NCBI RefSeq assembly: GCF_017115085.1 | Contig: NZ_JABXKJ010000084.1 | Coordinates: forward strand, 1-40,841 | Origin: Nostoc sp. NMS7 | GTDB taxonomy: Bacteria > Cyanobacteriota > Cyanobacteriia > Cyanobacteriales > Nostocaceae | Direction of reading: 5' to 3' | Length of the DNA stretch: 40,841 nt | In this document: one piece after another, positions 33,313 through 40,841 of the stretch | Numbering within the stretch: position 1 is the stretch's first letter | Layout of the letters: each line of letters starts with the position of its first letter | The notes under the pieces: generated by a model | What the model was told of the DNA's origin: nothing | Database searches by the model: none | Seen by the model: the letters and a program-made list of their open reading frames with translations, nothing else | Made by a program: the position numbers and the translations under genes

Positions 33313-34515
33313 ATGAAAATCCTTCATATCATTCCTTCAGTAGCATCAGTACGAGGTGGGCCAAGTCAGGCAGTACTACAAACAGTTAAAGCACTGCGAA
33401 ATCAAGGTATTGCAGCAGAAATTGTCACCACTAATGATAATGGCAATAATTTACTTGATGTGCCTTTAAACCAGCATATAAACTATCAGGAAGTACCGAT
33501 TTGGTTTTTCTCACGTTTTTCTCCTGAAGTTAACTCCATTAGAGAATTTGCCTTTTCTAGTCAGCTAACTTCGTGGTTGTGGCAAAATGCTGCTAACTAC
33601 GACTTGCTGCATATCCACGCTATTTTTTCCTATACTTCAACGGTGGCGATGGCGATCGCTCGTTTTAAAGGTATTCCCTACATTGTTCGCCCTTTAGGAC
33701 AACTGTGTCAATGGTCACTCCAGCAAAGTGCCCGTAAAAAACAGATTTATCTCCAGCTAATAGAAAAAGCTAATCTCAATCATAGTCAATATATTCATTT
33801 CACCTCAGACCTAGAACAGGAAGAAGCTTCGCGGTTGAATTTAATTTCTCCAAGCTTTATTCTGCCCCACGGTACTGCTATTCCAAATAATATTCCTAAT
33901 GCCCGCCACCGTTTACGGCAACACCTTAAACTTCCCACAGATGAACCAATAATTTTATTTTTATCTCGTCTGCATCCTAAAAAAGGTCTGGACTATTTAA
34001 TTCCAGCTTTGGAGAAACTATCTGATTACCGCTTTACTTTGGTATTAGCAGGGGCTGGTTCTCCAGAATATGAAACTGAAGTTAAATCTCTACTTGGATC
34101 TCATGGCATTCAAAACCGCACCCATTTTACAGGATTTGTTAAAGGAGAAATGAAAGATTTATTAATCCAAGGCGCAGACCTATTTACTCTCACCTCCTAC
34201 TCTGAAAACTTTGGGGTAGCAGTCATGGAAGCTTTAGCTGCTGGTGTTCCTGTTGTAGTAACTCCTGGTGTCGCTGTAGCTGATATAGTAGCGCAGAATC
34301 AGCTTGGGTATGTTGCAGAGCTTGATGTAGCTGCGATCGCTGCTTCTATACAGCAGGCTCTAGATCATCCCCACCAGACAAAAGAGATGGGCGATCGCGC
34401 CCAGCAATTTATATTAGAAAATTATACTTGGGATAGTGTAGCCTCAAAACTGATTTCAGTTTATAAAGATATTGTTCATGGCACTCTTCAAAGGCAAACA
34501 AAAAAGGTTATCTAA
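33313..34515 (+). CDS. Glycosyltransferase family 4
   Basis: The 400-residue GT-B enzyme has an N terminus reading ILHIIPSVASVRGGPSQAVL and a membrane-facing YIVRPLGQLCQW segment. The donor domain opens IILFLSRLHPKKGLDYLIPA near 215, and the E-x7-E segment is ENFGVAVMEALAAGVPVVV near 298. ATG 33313 begins the fold 8 bases after the asnB stop; an extension into asnB is possible but not family-like. The following broken gene begins 4 bases later. Confidence 0.9.
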   Translation: MKILHIIPSVASVRGGPSQAVLQTVKALRNQGIAAEIVTTNDNGNNLLDVPLNQHINYQEVPIWFFSRFSPEVNSIREFAFSSQLTSWLWQNAANYDLLHIHAIFSYTSTVAMAIARFKGIPYIVRPLGQLCQWSLQQSARKKQIYLQLIEKANLNHSQYIHFTSDLEQEEASRLNLISPSFILPHGTAIPNNIPNARHRLRQHLKLPTDEPIILFLSRLHPKKGLDYLIPALEKLSDYRFTLVLAGAGSPEYETEVKSLLGSHGIQNRTHFTGFVKGEMKDLLIQGADLFTLTSYSENFGVAVMEALAAGVPVVVTPGVAVADIVAQNQLGYVAELDVAAIAASIQQALDHPHQTKEMGDRAQQFILENYTWDSVASKLISVYKDIVHGTLQRQTKKVI

Positions 34516-34519
34516 AATC

Positions 34520-35627
34520 ATGAATCAGCCTAACTTAGCATATACATCTGATAACCCTAAATTAGATTATCGGGTGATCATCAGAAAGATATTAAATGGT
34601 AACTTTGGGTATATTTTCGGTAGATTTCATATATTCAGAATATATTATTCTCGATACAAAAGTATTAAGCAATATTCTAAAAAGGAAAATGATAAAAGCT
34701 TAAAATTTGATACTAAAATTTTAAACTCCTCTAATCTTAACATACAACAAATATCTAATTTTATTAAAAATAACTCATACTATGAACAACTTCAGCTAGA
34801 TCAACAATCAGTTACATCTATAGTAGAAGCCGCTAAGACTAAAAACCTAATTGTGTCTGCAAATAGGCTGTCTTTTACTTATGATCAATATCAGGAGAAG
34901 ATAAAACCATATCATAAAATTGCAATGGCTAATGTAGATCAGCCTCTAGAAATAAAAGAAGTATACAAACTTAGATATGATAGTTATTTGTTAGAGATTT
35001 CATCACAATATCTTGGTTACTTTCCCACTAATTGTGATGTAAAAATTTGGTGGAGTTTTGCAGATACTTTATCTCCAGAAGAAAGACGTAGCCAGTTTCA
35101 AACTATTGACTACCATTACGATATACATGGATTCAACTTCTTCTATGTTTGTTTCTATCTAACTGATGTAGATATTAAAATTGGCGCACATATTGTTGTA
35201 AAAGGAAGTCATGTAAATAAAAAGATTTCAATGCTGTTGCGTAGTGCGCGTGTTCCTGAAGAGGTAATTGCTCAAAATTATTCTCCAATGGATATTATTA
35301 CAATTGAAGGTAAAGCAGGTAAATGTTTTCTTGAGGATGCTTCATAGGCTGGAACCAAGTATTCCATTTATATTTGAACAGCTTGCTGCTAAAACCCTAA
35401 TTCCTGAAGTTGAATCTATTTTAGGAAGAAAAGTTGATAAAAAAGAAGATATGTACGAAATAATATTATCTTATTTTCAAACCGTTTATTCCCCCTATGC
35501 AATTGTCACCAGTATGTTTAATTCTCGCCATATTGAAAGAAATCAGCAAGCAATTCAAGAGACAAAAATTAGTAAAGAACAATTTCATTCTTTTGAAAAC
35601 CTGCTTCTTCTTAAGAAAATACTTTAA
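34520..35627 (+). pseudogene. Phytanoyl-CoA dioxygenase-like (2OG/Fe) gene, frameshifted
   Basis: From ATG 34520 the frame reads 275 codons and stops at TAG 35345. It contains the 2OG-oxygenase HxD motif in YHYDIHGFN near residue 198, then FYLTDVDIKIGAH and VVKGSHV. The family's closing strand GKAGKCFLEDAS runs straight into the stop. In the next frame MLHRLEPSIPF carries the expected final His and Arg and continues to 35627. The shift fits loss of about 2, 5 or 8 bases, or gain of one, near 35335-35345. The third iron ligand is thus cut off. It would probably have hydroxylated a sugar or lipid. Confidence 0.72.
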
Positions 35628-35723
35628 ATGATAGATTTGTTATTGTCAAGAGATAATGCAAATTTATTTGATATAAATGCTTTGGAAAAAGATGAAATAT
35701 TTTACATTTACTGAAAAGTTACT

Positions 35724-36440
35724 ATGAATTCACTAATATCTAGTATCATTCAAAGCCAATACATTATAAATACAAGATCCTTTTTAAGGAAAAATAGCGG
35801 TGGGAGAAAGTTTTTATCATATATATCAAATAAAATTAGTAAAGGATATGAGAGTAATTTTCAAGCTGAGTTAGTCAGATATATTAAAGTTGGTGATGTT
35901 GTATGGGATATAGGAGCAAATGTTGGATATTACACACAACAAATATTGAATCTAGTCGGAAACGAAGGTAAGGTCATAGCTGTTGAACCATCACCATTAA
36001 GCGCACAAGCGTGCCGAAAAATTTCTAATAGCGGAAACTTAATTGTAATCGAATCAGCATTAAGCAGTAAAATTGGAACTACATATTTTTCTATTAATGA
36101 TGATCCAACTTCGCCAAAAAATAGATTATCAGATTCTGGTAATATAAGTAATACGATAGAAATAGCAATTACTACGGGTGATAATCTTTTGCAGCAATCA
36201 GGTTATGCTCCTAATGTGATCAAAATAGACGTAGAAGGAGCAGAAATTGAAGTCCTTAGAGGTATGCAGCAAGTTTTAGCATATTCAGATTTGAGAGCAA
36301 TTTTTATTGAGGTACATTCTCAAATACTTGAACAGAATGGCTATTATGATGCGATTAAGATAATAACTCAAATTCTAAATAATAATGGTTTTAATACTAA
36401 CTGGACGGATTTTTCACATATTGAAGCCATTAGGAAATAA
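35724..36440 (+). CDS. FkbM family methyltransferase
   Basis: The 238-residue protein has motif I VVWDIGANVGYYTQQIL near residue 58, AVEPSPLSAQAC for the ribose site, and the FkbM hallmark VIKIDVEGAEIEVLRGMQ near 170, followed by IFIEVHSQ. The length suits the core family without extra domains. By family it is a sugar 2- or 3-O-methyltransferase. It is the only intact classical FkbM gene in the window; a 5' remnant of another is at 25387. The 96 bases before it contain only a 28-codon frame with no support. Confidence 0.88.
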   Translation: MNSLISSIIQSQYIINTRSFLRKNSGGRKFLSYISNKISKGYESNFQAELVRYIKVGDVVWDIGANVGYYTQQILNLVGNEGKVIAVEPSPLSAQACRKISNSGNLIVIESALSSKIGTTYFSINDDPTSPKNRLSDSGNISNTIEIAITTGDNLLQQSGYAPNVIKIDVEGAEIEVLRGMQQVLAYSDLRAIFIEVHSQILEQNGYYDAIKIITQILNNNGFNTNWTDFSHIEAIRK

Positions 36441-36623
36441 CAGATAAAAAAGCTAATTTATCAGCTAGTAAAAAGCAATTTACCAAGATGATGGACACGC
36501 TCATATAGAGGATTATACAAAAATCAAATTTAAGTTTATAAGTAGATTTATTTATCTTTATAAATCCATGTTGTGTTCTAGCACACTATTTAATCAAAAT
36601 AATTTATTTAAATTTACTGATAA

Positions 36624-37391
36624 ATGCTAGAAGAAATTACCCCTCTTATCCTAACCTATAACGAAGCCCTTAATATTCAACGCACTCTCCAGCATCTAAC
36701 CTGGGCAAAGCGCATTGTTGTTGTTGACAGTTACAGTACCGATGAAACCCTAGAAATTTTAGTATCCTATCCGCAAGTTCAACTATTCAAACGAAAATTT
36801 GACAACCATACAGCACAATGGAATTATGGTTTACAACAAATAACCTCTGAGTGGGTACTCTCTCTAGACGCAGACTACATCATTTCAGATGAGCTAATTA
36901 CTGAAATTAAGGAATTACCTCAAGAGTTACAAATAGATGGCTTCTTTGCCAGATTCAAATATTGTATCTTCGGCAAACCTCTGTGGGGGACTACACTACC
37001 TCCTCGGCAAGTTCTTTTTAGGAAAGATAAATCCATTTATCTTGATGACGGACATACCCAACTCCTACAAGTTAAAGGTAAGTCAGCTGTGCTGTCTGGC
37101 TACATCTATCACGACGATCGCAAACCTCTAAGTCGTTGGTTGTGGGCACAGGATCGCTACATGATGATTGAAGCTAAGAAGTTGCTAGAAACTCCAATAA
37201 GTGAACTAAGCTTTGGCGATCGCATTCGCAAACAAAAAATACTTGCACCGATCATCATCTTAGTCTATTGCCTCGTCATTAAAGGAGGTATTCTCGACGG
37301 CTGGCATGGTTTTTACTATGCATTTCAGCGTGTCTTAGCTGAAATTTTACTGTCAATTCATTTGATTGAAGCAGAGAAATTAAAAACATAA
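36624..37391 (+). CDS. Glycosyltransferase family 2 (WaaE/KdtX-like)
   Basis: The 255-residue GT-A enzyme has ITPLILTYNEALNIQRTL at the N terminus, VVVDSYSTDETLEIL near 40, LSLDADYIISDEL with the DxD-type acids near 79, and GTTLPPRQVLFRKDK. HDDRKPLSRWLWAQDRYM near 168 is typical of the LPS core WaaE class, which adds glucose. A C-terminal hydrophobic helix (IIILVYCLVIKGGI) may anchor it at the membrane. The 183-bp gap before it is AT-rich with nothing recognisable. Confidence 0.88.
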   Translation: MLEEITPLILTYNEALNIQRTLQHLTWAKRIVVVDSYSTDETLEILVSYPQVQLFKRKFDNHTAQWNYGLQQITSEWVLSLDADYIISDELITEIKELPQELQIDGFFARFKYCIFGKPLWGTTLPPRQVLFRKDKSIYLDDGHTQLLQVKGKSAVLSGYIYHDDRKPLSRWLWAQDRYMMIEAKKLLETPISELSFGDRIRKQKILAPIIILVYCLVIKGGILDGWHGFYYAFQRVLAEILLSIHLIEAEKLKT

Positions 37392-37838
37392 TATAGCGCG
37401 ATCGCCTATACCCTAAAAAATTTGTAAATGCTGCTCAACAATTCATAAAATTACTTGCGAGTCTATATAAATTTTTATTTTCCTTGAATTCCCTATTCTA
37501 AAAACCGAACTATGAACTGGATTTCCCCCGTTCGTTGTCAGGCAATTTCTCTCTTTGATTGAGTATTTATACTTAAATCTGCGACCCAATTGTTTTTTTA
37601 GCCATTGCCTCTGGCTGAAAAAATAGTTATTTTGTACTATATTTTCAATTCCAAAATCGCGGTTAATACTCTATTTTTTCAAAATGAGAATTGCTGTGCT
37701 GGCGCACTATAATCATTTATTGACAAATCAGTGGTTTTGTGCAATGCTATCGCCGATAGTGGGCATTACCTCGTCCAATGTAAGTATTGGCATAAAAAAG
37801 TGCTACGAACCCTAGATTTAAGGCAGTATTAGGCAGAA
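37392..37838. other. 447-bp intergenic region with hairpin
   Basis: No gene is recognisable; short frames have no family look. A GC-poor hairpin with AGCC (37600-37603) and GGCT (37613-37616) is flanked by T7 upstream and A7 downstream. It can fold on either strand and could terminate transcription in both directions. The last 100 bases contain mixed-frame fragments that I cannot assign. Confidence 0.45.
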
Positions 37839-38885
37839 ATGAATTTGTCAACAGAGCTATCAATTTCGATAATCATTCCGGTTCATAATGGTGGTGATAG
37901 TTTCCGCCAGTGTTTGTCAAGTATTAGCGCGTCTATCTCCAAGCCCACGGAAATTATTGTGGTGGCTGATGGGGATACAGATAACTCTTGGCAAGTAGCA
38001 GCGGAATGGGGAGCGAAGGTAATTAGAGTCGATGAGAAAGGTGGTCCAGCACAAGCCAGAAATTTAGGTGCGGCTGCGGCTGAAGGAGATATTCTTTTTT
38101 TTGTGGATGCTGATGTGGCGATCGCACCCGATACAATAAATCGGGTAAGATTGGCTTTTGAAAAAGATGCAAATCTAGGGGCTGTGATTGGTTCCTATGA
38201 TGATGCTCCCGGAGCCAGTAATTTTCTTTCTCAATACAAAAATCTTTTTCATCATTATATCCATCAAACTGCTAAAGAAGACGCTTTCACTTTCTGGGGT
38301 GCTTGTGGTGGGATTCGCCGTGATATCTTCTTGGCTATGGGGGGCTTTGATGAAAGTTATCGTCGTCCTTGTGTGGAAGATATTGAGTTAGGCTATTGGC
38401 TCAAAACAGCAGGTTACAAAATTCGACTTGACAAAGGCTTGCAAGTAAAACATTTGAAACGGTGGGGTATGGTTGCTCTGGTCAAAGCGGATGTGTGCGA
38501 TCGCGCTTTACCTTGGACTAAATTAATACTCCGTGAAAGACAGATGCGTTCTGATTTGAATCTTGGGTGGTCAAGTCGGCTGAGTGTGGTTTTAGTTTAC
38601 TCTTTGCTAGTGAGTTTACTTGCTTGTTGGTGGCTAAATCCACTATTTTATGTAGCTATGATTATTACTTTATTACTTCTAATTATCAACTTCTCAGTTT
38701 ACAGCTTTTTTCTCCAGAAACGTGGTTTTATATTTACTTTGAGGGTTTGTCCTTGGCACTGGTTTTATTATTTTTACAGTGGTTTAGCTTTTGTTATTGG
38801 TATATTTTTATTTCAAAATTCTCGAAAAAAATGTATAAAAGAACAATTGCTTATGACAATGCTTAGGAACGTGAATTTAATATAG
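37839..38885 (+). CDS. Membrane-anchored glycosyltransferase family 2
   Basis: The 348-residue enzyme has ISIIIPVHNGGDSFRQCL near residue 10, EIIVVADGDTDNSW, then GGPAQARNLGAAAAEGDI and FFVDADVAIAP, supplying the DxD near 94. CGGIRRDIFLAMGGFDE is followed by CVEDIELGYWL near 178, where the ED pair is the expected catalytic base. Two to three hydrophobic segments (about 255-330) anchor the C terminus. The overall form suits an enzyme acting on lipid-linked sugars. Its stop falls in the first of three MITE-like elements that follow. Confidence 0.88.
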   Translation: MNLSTELSISIIIPVHNGGDSFRQCLSSISASISKPTEIIVVADGDTDNSWQVAAEWGAKVIRVDEKGGPAQARNLGAAAAEGDILFFVDADVAIAPDTINRVRLAFEKDANLGAVIGSYDDAPGASNFLSQYKNLFHHYIHQTAKEDAFTFWGACGGIRRDIFLAMGGFDESYRRPCVEDIELGYWLKTAGYKIRLDKGLQVKHLKRWGMVALVKADVCDRALPWTKLILRERQMRSDLNLGWSSRLSVVLVYSLLVSLLACWWLNPLFYVAMIITLLLLIINFSVYSFFLQKRGFIFTLRVCPWHWFYYFYSGLAFVIGIFLFQNSRKKCIKEQLLMTMLRNVNLI

Positions 38886-38996
38886 CAATTCCCATACTCG
38901 TGAGGTACAGTAACAAATAATTAACCGCCGATAGAAGAGGATTAATACAGATGAACGCCGATAAATTTGTACCTCAGCAGACTAGGAAACGCTATA
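38881..38996. mobile_element. MITE-like element 1 (TATAGC ends)
   Basis: A 116-bp segment with terminal inverted repeats of about 28 bp (38881-38908 and 38969-38996), 21 of 28 positions complementary. The outer six bases TATAGC and the inner TGAGGTAC are exact. The body carries no gene. Its left end includes the stop of the preceding glycosyltransferase gene. Confidence 0.65.
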
Positions 38997-39085
38997 AGAT
39001 CCAATTTTGGCATCGAGGCTTGGCAATACCAAAGTCTTAAAGCAGAGAGATTGTGTAGGTTATTTAATCCAATATCCTTATGATA

Positions 39086-39197
39086 TATAGCAATCCTAAA
39101 TGAGTTGTGAAAATTACTTGTTAAGGCTTTTAACAGGGAACAGGAAAGAAGGATGTACAAATGTACTTTTTTTCACAAATGAAATAGGAATGCTATA
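39086..39197. mobile_element. MITE-like element 2 (TATAGC ends)
   Basis: A 112-bp segment with ends 39086-39113 and 39170-39197 complementary at about 23 of 28 positions. The outer TATAGCA and inner TTGTGAAAA are exact. The interior has no gene. Its right end shares the bases TATA with element 3, consistent with insertion at a TA dinucleotide. Confidence 0.65.
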
Positions 39198-39298
39198 GCA
39201 GTTCTAAATGATTTGTGAAATCTCGCACATATGCTGTTGACCGTTAAGACTCAATAGCCAGCACTGATATTTTTCACACCTGAAATAGGATTCCTATA
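39194..39298. mobile_element. MITE-like element 3 (TATAG ends)
   Basis: A 105-bp segment with more diverged ends: TATAGCAGTTCTAAATG on the left against the complement of the right end CCTATA at 39293-39298. TGTGAAA is shared on the inner side. It starts inside the last bases of element 2. It ends 40 bases before the FAD oxidoreductase gene, so the three elements fill most of the 38886-39338 gap. Confidence 0.55.
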
Positions 39299-39338
39299 AG
39301 ATACGCCCATTAATAATAACTATGACAAGGGAAAACAA

Positions 39339-40781
39339 TTGAACAATAATTATAGTGTACTCATTATCGGTGCAGGCCCTGCGGGTTTAACAGCCGCTTA
39401 TGAGCTAATTAATCAAGGCATTCAGCCGATTGTATTAGAACAAGCTGACCGGGTGGGGGGAATATCTCGCACAGAAACTTATAAAGGCTATCGTTTCGAT
39501 ATTGGCGGTCATAGATTTTACACCAAAATTGGAGAAGTTCAGCAATTTTGGATAGAAATACTGAGTAACAAATTACTAAAAGTTACTCGGTTATCTCGTA
39601 TTTATTACAATGGTAAGTTTTTTAACTATCCTTTGGAAATAACTAACGCTTTATCTAATCTGGGACTTGTTAACAGCTTGCTAATCTTATTTAGTTATTT
39701 GCAAGCTAAAATCAAACCAAATCCACAGGAAGAAAGTTTTGAATAATGGGTATGTAACCACTTTGGTAAGCGTTTATATCAAACTTTTTTTAAAACTTAT
39801 ACTGAAAAAGTATGGGGGATTTGCTGTAAAGAAATTAGAGCAGATTGGGCAGCGCAACGCATTCAAGGAATGTCATTAAAAAAAGCTATATTAAATAGTT
39901 TATTTAAGAATAACCAAACCAAATCCCTGATTAAGGAATTTTACTACCCAGAACTGGGACCGGGAATGATGTGGGAGAAATGCCAAGAAATTATTACCAG
40001 TAAGGGGGGAACAGTTTATCTCAACACCAAGGTAAATCAAATTTACCATCAAAATAATCATATTCAAAAAATTAGTTTCCAACAGGAAAATCAAACTTTT
40101 GATTTACAAGCAGACTATTTTATTTCTAGTATGCCAGTGACTGCTTTGGTATTACGACTAGAACCATCAGCACCATCACCAGTTTTGCAAGCAGCACGCA
40201 GTCTGAAATATCGAGATTTTTTAATTGTTGCTTTAATAATTGATGCGGTAGATTTATTTCCCGATAACTGGATTTATATTCACAGTCCAGAGTTTCAAGT
40301 AGGACGGATTCAAAACTTCAAAAACTGGAGTCCTGCAATGGTTCCAGATAGCGGTAAAACTTGCTTGGGTATGGAATATTTTTGCTCTCAAGGTGATAAA
40401 GTTTGGTCAATGTCTGATAGGGAGTTAATTGATATTGCTAGTCAAGAAATTGTAGCTTTAGGGTTGCTTTTAAATAGAGAAAAAATTGAGGATGCTACAG
40501 TGATTAGACAATTAAAAGCTTATCCTGTTTATGATGAAGAATACCGTCAGCACTTACAAGTTCTCCAATATTACTTAAAGACTTTTGATAACTTACAAAC
40601 CGTCGGGAGGAACGGGATGCACCATTATAATAATCAAGATCATTCGATGTTAACAGGATTACTAGCAGCCAGAAATATCATGGGAGAAAAGAATGATTTA
40701 TGGGAAGTAAATACAGAACGCTCTTATTATGAAGAGTTTGTCATTAAACCCGAAAAAACACAAATAGCGATCACCGGATAA
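39339..40781 (+). pseudogene. FAD-dependent oxidoreductase / UDP-galactopyranose mutase-like, one in-frame stop
   Basis: A single frame of 480 codons is interrupted only by TAA at 39744-39746. Before it come VLIIGAGPAGLTAAYELI, the FAD-binding GxGxxG near residue 11, and GGISRTETYKGYRFDIGGHR. Immediately after it the same frame continues WVCNHFGKRLYQTFFKTYTE and KVWGICCKEIRADWAAQRIQ, then an FAD-enzyme C terminus with QDHSMLTGLLAARNIMG. A Glu or Gln codon is expected at the stop. The family includes amine-oxidase-like and mutase-like enzymes of sugar loci. TTG 39339, with AAGG upstream, is the likely start. It is a pseudogene unless read through or a sequencing error. Confidence 0.82.
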
Positions 40782-40841
40782 CCATATATAGCAACCGAAG
40801 CATAGATTAGGACATAATAGAAGTAAATGACCTTCAAAAAC

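Noticed and set aside
35628..35714. 28-codon frame directly after the broken oxygenase
   Set aside because: TAAATG junction looks coupled, but the peptide has no recognisable family and may be chance.
37392..37838. Transposase fragment near 37740-37830
   Set aside because: One frame hints at short Cys/Arg-rich pieces, but the frames are broken and no motif is certain.
1..40841. tRNA, rRNA or riboswitch
   Set aside because: No cloverleaf, rRNA-like or known riboswitch core sequence was recognised by eye on either strand; a covariance-model scan would be needed to exclude them.

Overview
The window looks like chromosomal DNA of a filamentous, probably heterocyst-forming cyanobacterium of the Nostoc/Anabaena type. 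The evidence is the very frequent HIP1 octamer GCGATCGC, an STRR-type heptamer repeat, MITE-like elements, and gene families expanded in such genomes (Uma2/DUF820, DUF4058, DUF29). No 16S gene or other marker is present, so the genus is an inference.

Almost the whole window is one large surface-polysaccharide (exopolysaccharide/O-antigen-like) biosynthesis locus. Layout: 1-1600 holds repeats, a Uma2 gene, a DUF4058 remnant and a small unknown gene. 1701-3878 (minus) is a fused Wzz/tyrosine-kinase (Wzc-type) chain-length regulator. 3879-4944 is a long leader with a candidate NtcA box and repeats. 4945-15691 is a plus-strand run: a WcaI/WbuB-like glycosyltransferase, a small Cys-rich unknown, Wzm, gmd, Wzt, an FkbM-like protein, two SAM methyltransferases, two decayed copies of neighbouring genes, a sugar-nucleotide SDR and a GT4. 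15708-18875 is an accessory island (Uma2 protein, broken VapBC-like pair, two DUF29 proteins, dispersed repeats). 19017-40781 is the second biosynthetic run: three GT2 enzymes, seven GT-B enzymes, methyltransferases, a hexapeptide acyltransferase, a Wzy/WaaL-like membrane protein, an AsnB-type amidotransferase, an inactivated 2OG-oxygenase-like gene and an FAD oxidoreductase gene interrupted by one stop codon. A MNT/HEPN toxin-antitoxin-like pair lies inside this run on the minus strand.

Working model: Gmd and the SDR make a GDP-6-deoxyhexose. About a dozen glycosyltransferases assemble the repeat unit, and methyl-, acyl- and amidotransferases decorate it. Wzm/Wzt, whose Wzt carries a C-terminal carbohydrate-binding domain, exports a finished chain. 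The Wzy-like protein and Wzc belong by family to polymerase-dependent assembly, so either two polymers are made here or the locus is a hybrid. No initiating phosphoglycosyltransferase (WbaP/WecA) or Wzx flippase is visible.

The most striking feature is active remodelling. At least nine gene fragments or broken genes are interleaved with intact ones. Among them is a decayed second copy of the wzt C-terminal domain and of the FkbM-like gene, flanking a methyltransferase. This suggests that export-recognition domain plus methyltransferase travels as a swappable capping cassette.
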